The notes: generated by a model from the sequence alone, not told the origin. Shown: positions 24,625 through 34,170, counted from the stretch's first letter. The stretch: DNA of 64,000 bases from an uncultured Clostridia bacterium (GCA_946414315.1 CAMKNZ010000006.1:33848-97847); one strand, 5' to 3'. Numbers and translations: made by a program.

Positions 24625-26490
24625 ATGGCTGATCTGGTAGTGATCGGCGCGGGGCACGCGGGCTGTGAAGCCGCGCTTGCCGCCGCGCGGATGGGTATTG
24701 ATACAATTCTTTTAACACTGAATATGGACGGGATCGCGCTGATGGCCTGCAACCCGGTGATCGGCGGCAGCGCCAAGGGGCACCTTGTGCGCGAGCTGGA
24801 CGCACTGGGCGGCGAGATGGGCCTGGCGATTGACGATACCTTCCTGCAGAGCCGGATGCTGAACATGGGCAAGGGTCCGGCGGTGCATTCCCTGCGCGCC
24901 CAGGCGGACAAGCAGGCGTATCAGAACCGGATGCGCAAGGCCCTGATGACCGCGGACCGGCTGACGGTGCGGCAGGGCGAAGCAGCCTCCATCGAGACGG
25001 AGAACGGCCGGGTGACGGCGGTAACGACGGTCACCGGCGCAAGGATCCCGTGCCGGGCGGCGGTGGTCTGCACCGGCGTATACCTGAAGGGAAGCATCAT
25101 TATCGGGGAACACCGCCACGACGGCGGGCCCCAGGGCTTGATGAACGCCTCGGAGCTGTCCGCGAGCCTGACGGAACTCGGCTTTGAGCTGCGCAGGTAC
25201 AAGACCGGCACGCCGGCACGGGTGGACGTGCGGAGCGTAGACTTTGACGAAATGGAAGAACAGAAGGGCGACGAACCGGTCGTCCCGTTCTCCTTCCTGA
25301 CGGACCGGAAGCTGGAAAACACCTACAGCTGCTATCTGACCTGGACGACCCCGGAGACCCACAGGATCATCCTGGACAACCTGCACCGGGCGCCGCTGTA
25401 CAGCGGGAAGATCCACGGCATCGGGCCGCGGTACTGCCCGAGCATTGAGGACAAGGTGGTCCGCTTTGCCGACAAGGACCGGCACCAGATCTTCCTGGAG
25501 CCGGAAGGGAAGGAAAGCCGGGAATGGTATGTGCAGGGCATGAGCACCTCCATGCCGGAGGACGTGCAGTGGGCCATGTACCGGACGATCCCGGGCCTGC
25601 GCAGGTGCGAATTCACACGCCTGGGATACGCGATCGAATACGACTGCATCGACAGCCGGGAACTGCGGCCGACGCTGGAAAGCCTGCGCATCGGCGGGCT
25701 GTTCTTCGCCGGGCAGATCAACGGCACCAGCGGATATGAAGAGGCGGCCTGTCAGGGCCTTCTGGCGGGAATGAACGCCGCGCTGGAGATCCAGGGCAGG
25801 GAGCAGATCATCCTGACCCGGGATATGGCCTATATCGGCGTGCTGACGGACGACCTGACCACCAAGGGAACGGACGAGCCCTACCGCATGATGACCTCCC
25901 GGGCGGAACACCGGCTGTACCTGCGGCAGGACAACGCGGACCTGCGCCTGACGGAGATCGGCCACAAGGCGGGGCTGGCTTCGGACGAACGGCTGGAGCG
26001 GACGCGGAAAAAGCAGAAAGAGACGGAAGAACTGCTGCGGCAGCTTTCCACCACCCGCTTCGCGCCGGGAGAACAGCTGAACGCGCTGCTGACCGAAAAA
26101 GGACAGCCGGAAGTTACCGGATCCCAGAAGGCGGAAGACCTGCTGAAACGGCCGGAAATCACCCTGAAGGACCTGACGCGGCTGCAGCCGGAGTGGGCGG
26201 AGGCTTCGCCGGCCGCGGCGGAGCAGGCGGAAATCCAGGTAAAATACGCCGGCTATCTGGAAAAGGAAGCGCAGATGATCAGGCAGGCCAGGCAGATGGA
26301 GGAGATCCGGCTGCCGCAGGATATCTGCTACGCGGAGATCGAACACCTGCGGCTGGAAGCCCGCCAGAAGCTGGACCGACAGAAGCCTGTTTCCTTGGGC
26401 GCCGCCGGGCGGATTCCCGGTGTGAATCCCGCGGACGTGGCGGTGCTGTCCGTCTGGCTGCATAAACAAAAGATGAACCAGGAACAGTGA
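24625..26490 (+). CDS. mnmG: tRNA U34 carboxymethylaminomethyl synthase, FAD subunit
   Basis: MnmG (GidA) works with MnmE to modify wobble U34 of several tRNAs. 621 aa. The FAD-binding VVIGAGHAGCEAALAAARMG is at residues 5-24, followed by NPVIGGSAKGHLVRELDALGG, the family Cys region RYCPSIEDKVVRF, and GYEEAACQGLLAGMNAAL near residue 375. The C-terminal MnmE-binding helical domain ends in the IPGVNPADVAVL motif. Start 24625 follows the upstream stop by 5 bases. MnmG usually neighbours mnmE and rsmG; here these are absent, and parAB lies 33 kb away rather than adjacent. Confidence 0.96.
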   Translation: MADLVVIGAGHAGCEAALAAARMGIDTILLTLNMDGIALMACNPVIGGSAKGHLVRELDALGGEMGLAIDDTFLQSRMLNMGKGPAVHSLRAQADKQAYQNRMRKALMTADRLTVRQGEAASIETENGRVTAVTTVTGARIPCRAAVVCTGVYLKGSIIIGEHRHDGGPQGLMNASELSASLTELGFELRRYKTGTPARVDVRSVDFDEMEEQKGDEPVVPFSFLTDRKLENTYSCYLTWTTPETHRIILDNLHRAPLYSGKIHGIGPRYCPSIEDKVVRFADKDRHQIFLEPEGKESREWYVQGMSTSMPEDVQWAMYRTIPGLRRCEFTRLGYAIEYDCIDSRELRPTLESLRIGGLFFAGQINGTSGYEEAACQGLLAGMNAALEIQGREQIILTRDMAYIGVLTDDLTTKGTDEPYRMMTSRAEHRLYLRQDNADLRLTEIGHKAGLASDERLERTRKKQKETEELLRQLSTTRFAPGEQLNALLTEKGQPEVTGSQKAEDLLKRPEITLKDLTRLQPEWAEASPAAAEQAEIQVKYAGYLEKEAQMIRQARQMEEIRLPQDICYAEIEHLRLEARQKLDRQKPVSLGAAGRIPGVNPADVAVLSVWLHKQKMNQEQ

Positions 26491-26499
26491 ACAAACGAA

Positions 26500-26527
26500 A
26501 AAGGAGCTGCGGGGACGCAGCTCCTTT
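26500..26527. terminator. Terminator after mnmG
   Basis: The stem AAAGGAGCTGC / GCAGCTCCTTT with a 6-base loop starts 10 bases after mnmG. It lies just beyond the stop of the minus-strand MATE remnant, so it can serve both. Confidence 0.85.
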
Positions 26528-26540
26528 GCTTTATGGGTGT

Positions 26541-26948
26541 TTATTTGTTCAACAGGTAAAAATGCTTCAGAATCTTTTCACAGTCGTCCAGCATATAGGA
26601 GGTGACGCCGAGGCCCAGCAGCCCGGAGGTCAGCAGGGACAGGCAGACGGAGGTCACGATCATGACGGAGAACAGGCCGTGGATATTTTCCCTTTTCTGG
26701 GCCAGATACCTGCCGTAGAGGATCTGGGATCCGCTGACGAACGTGATACTGGCTGCATAGAGGAAATGGTTCAGCGGCCCGAACAGGCCGATGGCGCTCA
26801 TGGCGTCTGTTCCCAGCACGTTGCTGGCGTACAGGCTGTCCACAATGCCGTTCACGGCGTTAATCACGATCAGGAGCACCTGGTAGGGCAGCAGCCGGAA
26901 GAACAGCCCGGTCAGCAGTTTGTGATCGGAGGAAACCTGCCTGGCCAT
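26541..26948 (-). pseudogene. Truncated MATE-family efflux protein (N-terminal third)
   Basis: 135 codons starting MARQVSSDHKLLTGLFFRLL. The segment VINAVNGIVDSLYASNVLGT, then AIGLFGPLNHFLYAASITFVSG, matches the first helices of MATE (Na+ or H+ coupled multidrug) transporters, which are normally about 450 aa with 12 helices. The frame ends after about four helices (HFYLLNK, TAA) and runs straight into the mnmG terminator; the other two thirds are absent. There is no convincing Shine-Dalgarno before the ATG at 26948. It is therefore read as a 3'-deleted relic rather than a functional small transporter. Confidence 0.7.
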
Positions 26949-26974
26949 AACATCGATTCTTTCATACGGAAATC

Positions 26975-27004
26975 AAAAGCCCGGAGGATTACCTCCGGGC
27001 TTTT
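26975..27004 (-). terminator. Terminator of the AMP-ligase/ACP/oxoamine synthase gene
   Basis: A perfect 13-bp stem, AAAAGCCCGGAGG / CCTCCGGGCTTTT, with an ATTA loop lies 5 bases beyond the stop codon at 27010. Confidence 0.9.
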
Positions 27005-27009
27005 GCCTG

Positions 27010-30000
27010 TTATTCTTCCACCTTGTCGTAGTTCCGGCGGGGCAGTTCAATGCCGAACTCACGGGCTGTGGCTTCGAGGATATCAAGAGCCTGCTCGATC
27101 TGTTCGGGCTTATGCTCGCTGATCACGCAGAAGCGGAGGCGGGCTTTGCCCTTCGGTACGGCGGGATACATGGCGGGCGGCACGCTGACGCCGCGCTTTT
27201 TCAGTTCATTGGAGAGCAGCCAGGCGTCCTCGTCCTTGCCGACCAGGACCGGCAGTACGGCAGTTTCGCCGGCCAGGCAGATGTCCAGGTGGCGCCGGCG
27301 GGCGCTGTCCGCGAAGGCCTTGATGGCGACGCGCAGGTGCTCCATGATCTCCGGATGGGTCCGGAGCGTGCGGATGGCAGCCAGGGAACCGGCAGCCAGC
27401 GCCGGGGAGATACCCACGGAGAAGACGAAACCGGGCATGTTGTAGCGCAGGTAGTCGATAAGGCACTTCTTGCCGGCCAGATAGCCGCCGCAGGTGCCCA
27501 GACCCTTGGACAGGGTGCCGTATTTGATGTCGATATCGTCGCCTGCCAGGCCGAAGTATTCGTCCACGCCGCCGCCGGTCTTGCCGATAACACAGGCGCT
27601 GTGGGCTTCGTCGACCATCAGGAAGCAGCCGTACTCCTTCTTGATGCGGACGAATTCCGGAACGGGGGCGATGTCGCCGTCCATACTGTAGGCGCCCTCA
27701 ATCACGATGAGGACCTTTTCATAATAGGCGCGCTGGCTCTTCAGGATCGTTTCCAGCGCAGCGGTATCGCTGTGGGGGAAGGGACGGGATGTCGCGTCGG
27801 ACAGCTTGCAGCCCTGCTCGATGGAGTTGTGGGCCAGGGCGTCGTAGAGGATCAGGTCGTTCTTGCCGCAGAAGTTGCCGACGAAGGTCACGTTGGTGGA
27901 ATGGCCGCCAACGCAGACCACGGCATCCTCGGTGTGCTTCCAGTCCGCGATCTCTTTTTCCAGATCCTTGTGGACCTGCTTTTCACCGGCCAGCAGGCGG
28001 CTGCCGCTGGCGCTGGTGCCGTATTTGTCGATGGCGGCCTTGGCGGCATCCTTGACCTCTTTGCGGCCGGACATGCCGACGTAGTTGTAGGAACCGAACT
28101 CCAGAACTTCCTTGCCGTCGATGATGCCAGTATCCAGCAGGGGAGATTCATGGGTGACAAAGTAGGGATTGTCTCCCTTGCCGACCAGAGCTTCCTGGCG
28201 CTCCAGGAAGTGCTTGTATTCGGGCGTGTCCTCGAAACGGAAGATCGGGCGGACGGGAACGCGCTCCTTCGGCTTGGCGCCTTCGGCGGTGCCGCCGTCC
28301 AGCAGGTTTTCCACCACGCGGCTCATGCCCAGGACGGTGGCGCACTGGCCGTATTCCTCGGCCGGGATGGTGACGCCCCATTCCTCTTCCGCCTTCAGGG
28401 CGATGGAGAGCACCTGCAGGCTGTCGCCCTGCAGATCCTCGATGAAGTTGGCGTTATCGGTGATCTCGCTCTCGCTGATCTCCAGCGCCTCGGCGTACAT
28501 GGCACGGACCTTCTTCAGGATCTCGTCATGACGGGCGCTCTTGGTCTCCAGCGCGGCTGCGGCGGCGACTTCGGCACCGGCGTTCTGGGCATGCAGGTCC
28601 AGTTCGCGGTAGGAGAGCTCGCCTTCTTCATACATGCGCTTGAGCTCGAGCCGCTTGACCTTGATGCCGCTGACCAGGGGCAGGCGCATGGGGGTGACCA
28701 GCGCACGGTTCAGCTGGGTATACAGGGGCAGCTTCGTGTTGGCGGCGGCGACAGCCGCGGCCAGCTTATCCAGATAGGCGTTGTCGGTGTAGTTTTCGCC
28801 CACGTTCATGACCAGGACGATATCTTCGTTCCGGTCGCGACGGTTGCGGCGGAAGCCGACCACGCAGCTCTGGTCCACGCCCTTCAGGGAGGCGAAGGTG
28901 TCTTCCATATCGTCCGGATAGACGTTCTCACCGGATTCGTTGATGATGACGTCCTTCAGCCGGCCGCGGATATACAGCCGTCCGGTGGCGTCGATCTGGG
29001 CGATGTCGCCGGTCTGCATCCAGCCGCCGGCCAGCGTGTCGGGCGGGAGAATCTCGCCGTGAACGACGCGGGCGGAATGGATCCCGGGTCCCCGGATCTG
29101 CAGCTCGCCGGTCTTTTCGCCCTCTTTTTCGGGGACGATGCGGTATTCGGCGGAGGAGAGGGGCTTACCGACGGAACCGTTCAGCCGGTGCTTCAGGTCC
29201 ATGCCGGTTTCAAAACCGTTGATACCGGTTTCAGTCATGCCGTAGCCGGTGACGGTATAGTAACCCAGGGCGTTCAGGGTGCGGAGCGTCTCGTTCGGCG
29301 TATGGCTGCCGCCGAGGATGATTACGTCCACCTCGGTCCCCAGAAGCTTTTCATTCAGGGAGGCGAAAGCCTTTTCTTGCGCCCAGGCAAGGCCGGATTC
29401 CGGAGAGACGGTCTGGCGTGCGAGGGACAGCGCCTTGAGGGACTGGAACGCGCTGCGTTTGGCCTTGCTCTCTTTCTTCAGGCCCTTTTCCACGGAACGG
29501 ACCAGGCTGTTGCCCACCAGGGGCACCATGATCAGCAGGTTCGGCGGGAAATGGTGGCAGGTATTGATGATGGAATTGGGCGTGCGGTCCTGCAGATAAA
29601 CGCTGGCCGTACCCATGAAATGCGCCAGGATGACGTTGCCCATGAAGCCCAGCACATGGTGGAAGGGCAGGAAGGCCAGCGTCTTGCGGCCACGGTTGTC
29701 CGGATGGACGATGCGGCGGTTGACGTTGAAAAGGGTCAGGGCGTTGAGCGCCTGCTCGCACACGGCGGTGCCGTTGTAGGCGAAGATCCGGCTGGTGCCG
29801 GTGGTGCCGCTGGTGCACATGGCGGTATATTCGCCCCAGACAGGGGTGAATCCGATGGCACGCGGCGCTTCCCTGATCTCTTTGAAATCGATCTGGCGGA
29901 CGTTACCGGCCAGGGCCCGGGGTTTCCGGGAAATGATCTGGCGGCAGTTTGCTTCGTTCAGCAGGCCCTGGATCACGTTATCCGGAGCGGACGCGTCCAG

Positions 30001-30294
30001 CAGCAGGGCGTTGTGACCGGAACGCATGACGCCCCAGTACAGGCTCGGCCAGTCGTGGCAGGTGTCCACGGCGATGCCGATCCAGCCCTCTTCCGGAGCG
30101 AGCTGCGCGATGCAGGCGGCGTAGTCGTCCGCCCGAAGCGCCATTTCCGCGTAAGTGCAGGACAGTTCCTGTTCTCCCTTCAGCCACATGGCAGCGGGGG
30201 CGTCTCCGTAATCCCGGAGGATATCGAACAGGGTGGCAAGCGATTTGTCAGCTTCCAGTCTTTCGCAGACTGAGAGCGCGTCAAGATTGCTCAT
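27010..30294 (-). CDS. Fused AMP-ligase / acyl carrier / alpha-oxoamine synthase
   Basis: 1094 aa, three enzymes in one chain. Residues about 15-560: ANL-family acyl-AMP ligase with the P-loop MCTSGTTGTSR (about 158-168), YTVTGYGMTETG and the C-terminal hinge GRLYIRGRLKDVII. Residues about 590-670: carrier domain with phosphopantetheine site Ser625 in DLQGDSLQVL. Residues about 700-1085: PLP-dependent alpha-oxoamine synthase with PLP-Lys930 in KYGTLSKGLG, VDEAHSACVIG and GSYNYVGMSG. The logic is activation of a fatty acid, loading on the carrier, then decarboxylative condensation with an amino acid to a 3-keto-amine, as in serine palmitoyltransferase chemistry. The amino acid and final product are unknown. 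TATAAT at 30404-30409 (complement) may be its -10, but no good -35 was found. Confidence 0.92.
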   Translation of the reverse strand: MSNLDALSVCERLEADKSLATLFDILRDYGDAPAAMWLKGEQELSCTYAEMALRADDYAACIAQLAPEEGWIGIAVDTCHDWPSLYWGVMRSGHNALLLDASAPDNVIQGLLNEANCRQIISRKPRALAGNVRQIDFKEIREAPRAIGFTPVWGEYTAMCTSGTTGTSRIFAYNGTAVCEQALNALTLFNVNRRIVHPDNRGRKTLAFLPFHHVLGFMGNVILAHFMGTASVYLQDRTPNSIINTCHHFPPNLLIMVPLVGNSLVRSVEKGLKKESKAKRSAFQSLKALSLARQTVSPESGLAWAQEKAFASLNEKLLGTEVDVIILGGSHTPNETLRTLNALGYYTVTGYGMTETGINGFETGMDLKHRLNGSVGKPLSSAEYRIVPEKEGEKTGELQIRGPGIHSARVVHGEILPPDTLAGGWMQTGDIAQIDATGRLYIRGRLKDVIINESGENVYPDDMEDTFASLKGVDQSCVVGFRRNRRDRNEDIVLVMNVGENYTDNAYLDKLAAAVAAANTKLPLYTQLNRALVTPMRLPLVSGIKVKRLELKRMYEEGELSYRELDLHAQNAGAEVAAAAALETKSARHDEILKKVRAMYAEALEISESEITDNANFIEDLQGDSLQVLSIALKAEEEWGVTIPAEEYGQCATVLGMSRVVENLLDGGTAEGAKPKERVPVRPIFRFEDTPEYKHFLERQEALVGKGDNPYFVTHESPLLDTGIIDGKEVLEFGSYNYVGMSGRKEVKDAAKAAIDKYGTSASGSRLLAGEKQVHKDLEKEIADWKHTEDAVVCVGGHSTNVTFVGNFCGKNDLILYDALAHNSIEQGCKLSDATSRPFPHSDTAALETILKSQRAYYEKVLIVIEGAYSMDGDIAPVPEFVRIKKEYGCFLMVDEAHSACVIGKTGGGVDEYFGLAGDDIDIKYGTLSKGLGTCGGYLAGKKCLIDYLRYNMPGFVFSVGISPALAAGSLAAIRTLRTHPEIMEHLRVAIKAFADSARRRHLDICLAGETAVLPVLVGKDEDAWLLSNELKKRGVSVPPAMYPAVPKGKARLRFCVISEHKPEQIEQALDILEATAREFGIELPRRNYDKVEE

Positions 30295-30553
30295 GAATGC
30301 CTCCTTCCGTTTGGTTCAAGAGCGTTTATTGACGCGGCAGGGCGGGGAAGTATCAATAATGACGTATAAAATAAAGACCCTGATGCCCAAACCACATCAG
30401 CATATTATATCATGAAACAGAAATGAGATTGTTACAGAATTCTGAAACATTGGGCGAACGGACGGGAAGGCGAAAAACGCTTTTCCTTTTTTGCCATGTG
30501 TGGTAGGATGCTGATAGAGAAAAAAAGACTGCTGCGTTTTCCAGGAGATCGAT

Positions 30554-31006
30554 ATGGATTACAGAATACTGACGGACCAGGCGGAAGGGATGCTGGAGGC
30601 GGAGCCGTGGTATACGGCGGCATTCAGCAACATTTCTTCGCTGATTATGAATATGCTCCCGGACCTGAACTGGGCGGGATTCTATCTGATGAGGGACGGC
30701 AGGCTGGTGGTGGGCCCTTTCCAGGGGAAACCCGCGTGCATTCATATTAATCCGGGGAAAGGCGTCTGCGGGACGGCAGTCCTTCGGGATGAAACAGTGG
30801 TCGTGCCGGACGTGCATCAGTTTCCGGGGCATATCGCCTGTGACGGTGCGTCGGAATCGGAAATTGTGATCCCGATCCGGGAGGAAGGCCGGGTCCGGGC
30901 GGTGCTGGATATAGACAGCCCGGTAAAGGACCGGTTCGCGCCGGAGGATAAGGCAGGGCTGGAAGCGCTTGTCCGGAAGATCGAAGAACGGGTGAAATGG
31001 AATTGA
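30554..31006 (+). CDS. msrC: Free methionine-(R)-sulfoxide reductase, GAF type
   Basis: 150 aa, a single GAF domain of the fRMsr family, which reduces free methionine-R-sulfoxide using Cys chemistry. The three family cysteines are present: Cys62 in GKPACIHI, Cys72 in KGVCGTA and Cys96 in GHIACDGASESEIV. The surrounding WAGFYLMRDGRLVVGPFQG is typical. The preceding spacer (30295-30553) is AT-rich and shared divergently with the large synthase gene. The stop overlaps the start of the GIY-YIG gene, giving a coupled pair. Confidence 0.93.
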   Translation: MDYRILTDQAEGMLEAEPWYTAAFSNISSLIMNMLPDLNWAGFYLMRDGRLVVGPFQGKPACIHINPGKGVCGTAVLRDETVVVPDVHQFPGHIACDGASESEIVIPIREEGRVRAVLDIDSPVKDRFAPEDKAGLEALVRKIEERVKWN

Positions 31007-31248
31007 ACTACGTTTATCTGCTCCGGTGTGCGGACGGGAGCCTGTACTGCGGCTGGACGACGGATCCGGAAGCCAGGGTGGCGGCGCACAACAACGGGCG
31101 CGGGGCAAAGTATACCCGGTCGCGGCTGCCGGTGAAGCTGGTTTATATGGAAGCCTATGAGGAGCGGCACGAGGCGCTCAGCCGGGAATGGCATATCAAA
31201 CGGATGAAGCATGAGGCAAAGGAAAAACTGGTCTGCGATCCAAAATGA
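30997..31248 (+). CDS. GIY-YIG domain protein (UPF0213-like)
   Basis: 83 aa. The N-terminal YVYLLRCADGSLYCGWTTD is the GIY-YIG core in the usual YVY...YCG form, followed by VAAHNNGRGAKYTRSR and LVYMEAYEERHEALSREWHI with the conserved Arg and Glu. Small stand-alone members are presumed nucleases with no settled cellular role. It overlaps the sulfoxide reductase gene by 10 bases. Confidence 0.9.
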   Translation: MELNYVYLLRCADGSLYCGWTTDPEARVAAHNNGRGAKYTRSRLPVKLVYMEAYEERHEALSREWHIKRMKHEAKEKLVCDPK

Positions 31249-31264
31249 ACGGAGGATTGAAATC

Positions 31265-31951
31265 ATGAAAAGAACCATGTGCGGTATCCTGTCCCTTTCA
31301 CTGCTCCTGCTGGGCTGCGGATCCGCCCTGGCTGAGGGAGGGCAGGGAGAACACCGGCTGCTCTACCAGGGGCACGGAAGCCTGCGGATCGTCACCGCCG
31401 AAGGGAAGGTGATCTACGTCGATCCCTATGCCGGCGAAGGATACGATCTTCCCGCCGACCTGATCCTGATGACCCACGGTCACCAGGACCATACCGCGGT
31501 GAAACTGATCAAAAACCGGAACGACGGCTGCCAGGTGATCACCTGGAAAGAAGCGCTGGTCAAGGGGGAATACAAGACCTTCGACCTGGGTTTTGCCACC
31601 ATCGAAGCGGTTCAGGCCGGCAATAACAAAAACCACAGCATCAAGGAATGCGTCGGGTGGGTGATCACCCTTTCCGGCGGCATGACCGTCTACGCAACCG
31701 GCGATACGTCCACCACGGAACAGATGGCGGAACTGGCGGACCGGAATATCGATTACGCATTCTTCGTCTGTGACGGAAAGTACAATATGGACATGGACGA
31801 GGCAATCGCCTGCGCGAAGCTTGTGAACGCGAAACACAGCATCCCGTATCATATGGCCCCTGGCAAACTGTTTGACCAGAAGCGGGCCGAGCAATTCGAT
31901 GTGCCGAACAGGCTGATCATTCCGGCGGGGGAAGAGATTGTGCTGGAATGA
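31265..31951 (+). CDS. Exported MBL-fold hydrolase, probable lipoprotein
   Basis: 228 aa. The signal sequence ends in a lipobox LLLLGCGS with Cys18, so membrane anchoring as a lipoprotein is likely (a normal cleavage after ALA at 23 is the alternative). The body is a UlaG-like metallo-beta-lactamase fold: the HxHxDH motif is THGHQDHTA (His71, His73, Asp75, His76), with YATGDTST and the later SIPYHMAPG providing further metal ligands. The substrate is unknown; relatives hydrolyse lactones or phosphoesters. GGAGG precedes ATG 31265, 16 bases after the GIY-YIG stop. Confidence 0.88.
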   Translation: MKRTMCGILSLSLLLLGCGSALAEGGQGEHRLLYQGHGSLRIVTAEGKVIYVDPYAGEGYDLPADLILMTHGHQDHTAVKLIKNRNDGCQVITWKEALVKGEYKTFDLGFATIEAVQAGNNKNHSIKECVGWVITLSGGMTVYATGDTSTTEQMAELADRNIDYAFFVCDGKYNMDMDEAIACAKLVNAKHSIPYHMAPGKLFDQKRAEQFDVPNRLIIPAGEEIVLE

Positions 31952-31992
31952 GCAAAATGGTATGATGTAAGGAAGAAAAAGGTTTCAACGGG

Positions 31993-34170
31993 GTGAAATC
32001 ATTGAAAAGCGATAAAAAACGGCCCTCCGGCAAGATCGAGAGCAAGATCGTCGTAATGATCCTTGCGGCGATGTTGCTCGTCGCCGGAGTGTTCCTTGCC
32101 GTTTCTCTGACGCGGAGCAATATGCTCGCGAAACTGACGGAGGAGACTACCGAACGCCAGCTTTCTTCCATGACCGGAACGACGAACGCGGTTATCAACA
32201 CAGTCATCAAGGAAAACATGGACCGGATCACGGACATGGAAGCGCAGGCGGTCGACTGGATGTTCGAGGACGTGTCGATCCGGGTCCGGATGGTCGGCGA
32301 CTATGCCCGGAAACTGCTGGAAGAACCGGACAGTGTCCCGCGCATGCCCTGGGCCAGGCCGGACGTCTCCAAAGACGGAGAGCTGTTTGTAAAGGCGCTG
32401 TTCGCGGAGGGCGTGAACGAAGAAGACGTGGCGGACAAACTGGGCGTGATCGCCAACATGTCCGGCATGATGGTTTCACTGTGCAATGCATACGGAGCGG
32501 ACAACGTATGGTTCTCCCTGCCGGAAGGCGCCACGCTGATGGCCGACACCGTTCCGGGCAACTGGATCGGGGAGGACGGAACCTATATCGCCTATAACGC
32601 TCCGGACCGGTACTGGTACCGGCAGGCGGCGGAGAAGGGCGAACTGATTTTCACCGACGTGGAAACCGACAAACGCACCGGAGAGCTTTGCGTCACCTGC
32701 GCGCTCCCGGTATACGGCGCGGACGGGACGCTGCTGGGCGTGGCCGGCGCGGATCTTTATCTGACCGAGATGAAGGATACGGTTGCCAATAATTCCGGAA
32801 ACGGCGGTTTTCTGGTGGTTGTCAACCAGGACGGCCATGTGATCATCTCGCCTGAGAGCCAGGATTATTTCAAGGTGCTGAATTCAGACCGGGCTGCCGA
32901 CCTGCGCGGATCAGGCAACATAAAGCTGGCGGGTCTGGTCACGGACGCCCTGCAGGGCAAGACGGACGTGCGGATCATCCAGCTGACGGACGGGGAGTAT
33001 TATATGCTCGGCGCGCCGATGAAGACCGTCGGCTGGGCGATGATCGCGGCCTTCAGCGCTTCAGCGGCGGAGGTTCCGGCACAGACGCTGCAGGAGGACT
33101 TTGAAAAGGTTCAGCAGGAAGCCACAGAACAATACCGGGACAAGAGCGCCCAGGGCCAGAAGATTGCCCTGGCGGTGCTGGCCGGGCTGCTGGTCATCCT
33201 GCTGACCGGCGCGTTCCTGGCCGGACGGCATATCGCCAAACCGCTGAACGGAATTACCCGCCAGATTTCCCAGCTCGGGGAGGACAATCTCGAGTTCAGG
33301 ATGAAAGATGAATACCGGACCGGCGACGAGGTCGAGGTCCTGGCCAACAGCTTTGCAGACCTGTCCCACAAGACCGTTGAGTATATCGAACAGGTCCGGA
33401 CCGTGACGGCGGAAAAGGAACGGATCGGCACGGAACTGCAGCTGGCCCAGCAGATCCAGGAGGGTATGCTTCCCAGCGTCTTCCCGCCGTATCCGGAACG
33501 CAGCGAGTTTGACCTGTACGCGACAATGAACCCGGCCCGGGAAGTGGGCGGCGACTTCTACGATTTCTTCCTGATCGACGAAGACCACCTGGCCCTCGTG
33601 ATGGCGGACGTCAGCGGAAAGAGCGTACCCGGCGCCCTGTTTATGATGGTTTCGAAAGCGATCCTGAAGAACAACGCCATGCTGGGCAAATCCCCGGCGG
33701 AGATCCTGAACGCCGCGAACGAAGCGATCTGCTCCAACAACAAGATGGAGATGTTCGTGACGGTGTGGATCGGCATCATGGAGATCAGCACGGGCCGGAT
33801 CGTTGCGGCCAATGCCGGCCATGAATACCCGGTTGTTTACCGGAAGGGCGGAGATTTCGAACTGTATAAAGACCGGCACGGCTTTGTGGTCGGCGGCATG
33901 CCGGGTATCCGCTACAAGGAATATGAACTGGACCTGAAACCGGGCGACAGGCTGTTCCTGTACACAGACGGCGTGCCTGAGGCCACCGACGCCAACGGAG
34001 AACTGTTCGGAACCGAGCGGATGATCGACGCATTGAACCGGGGCGGCAGCAAACCGGAAGAGATCCTGAAAGAGGTCCGCAGGAACGTGGACGCCTTTGT
34101 AGGCGACGCGGAACAGTTTGACGACCTGACGATGCTGTGCCTGGAATACAAAGGAAAAAAGAAGGCGTAA
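31993..34170 (+). CDS. Membrane SpoIIE-type PP2C phosphatase with Cache-like sensor and HAMP
   Basis: 725 aa. TM1 at about residues 18-40, a large extracytoplasmic region (45-385) with the double-Cache hallmarks VDWMFEDVSIRVRMVGDYAR, PDRYWYRQAAEKGELIFTDV and MLGAPMKTVGWAMIAAF, TM2 at about 389-411, HAMP, coiled coil, then a PPM/SpoIIE domain with AREVGGDFYDFFLIDEDHLA, MADVSGKSVPGALF, ANAGHEYPV, LYTDGVPEATD and FDDLTMLCL. Cache domains bind small external ligands. The start is uncertain: GTG 31993 or TTG 32002, the latter 8 bases after GGGGTGA. It is closely related in its C-terminal half to the phosphatase at 12192-13922, but no STAS gene adjoins it. Confidence 0.92.
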   Translation: MKSLKSDKKRPSGKIESKIVVMILAAMLLVAGVFLAVSLTRSNMLAKLTEETTERQLSSMTGTTNAVINTVIKENMDRITDMEAQAVDWMFEDVSIRVRMVGDYARKLLEEPDSVPRMPWARPDVSKDGELFVKALFAEGVNEEDVADKLGVIANMSGMMVSLCNAYGADNVWFSLPEGATLMADTVPGNWIGEDGTYIAYNAPDRYWYRQAAEKGELIFTDVETDKRTGELCVTCALPVYGADGTLLGVAGADLYLTEMKDTVANNSGNGGFLVVVNQDGHVIISPESQDYFKVLNSDRAADLRGSGNIKLAGLVTDALQGKTDVRIIQLTDGEYYMLGAPMKTVGWAMIAAFSASAAEVPAQTLQEDFEKVQQEATEQYRDKSAQGQKIALAVLAGLLVILLTGAFLAGRHIAKPLNGITRQISQLGEDNLEFRMKDEYRTGDEVEVLANSFADLSHKTVEYIEQVRTVTAEKERIGTELQLAQQIQEGMLPSVFPPYPERSEFDLYATMNPAREVGGDFYDFFLIDEDHLALVMADVSGKSVPGALFMMVSKAILKNNAMLGKSPAEILNAANEAICSNNKMEMFVTVWIGIMEISTGRIVAANAGHEYPVVYRKGGDFELYKDRHGFVVGGMPGIRYKEYELDLKPGDRLFLYTDGVPEATDANGELFGTERMIDALNRGGSKPEEILKEVRRNVDAFVGDAEQFDDLTMLCLEYKGKKKA

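Noticed and set aside
27112..30273. A very long plus-strand open frame (over 1000 codons) opposite the AMP-ligase fusion
   Set aside because: Composition is an antisense shadow (His/Gly/Val/Asp-rich, no motifs, no ribosome site); the minus-strand gene has complete catalytic motifs, its own terminator and a good start.
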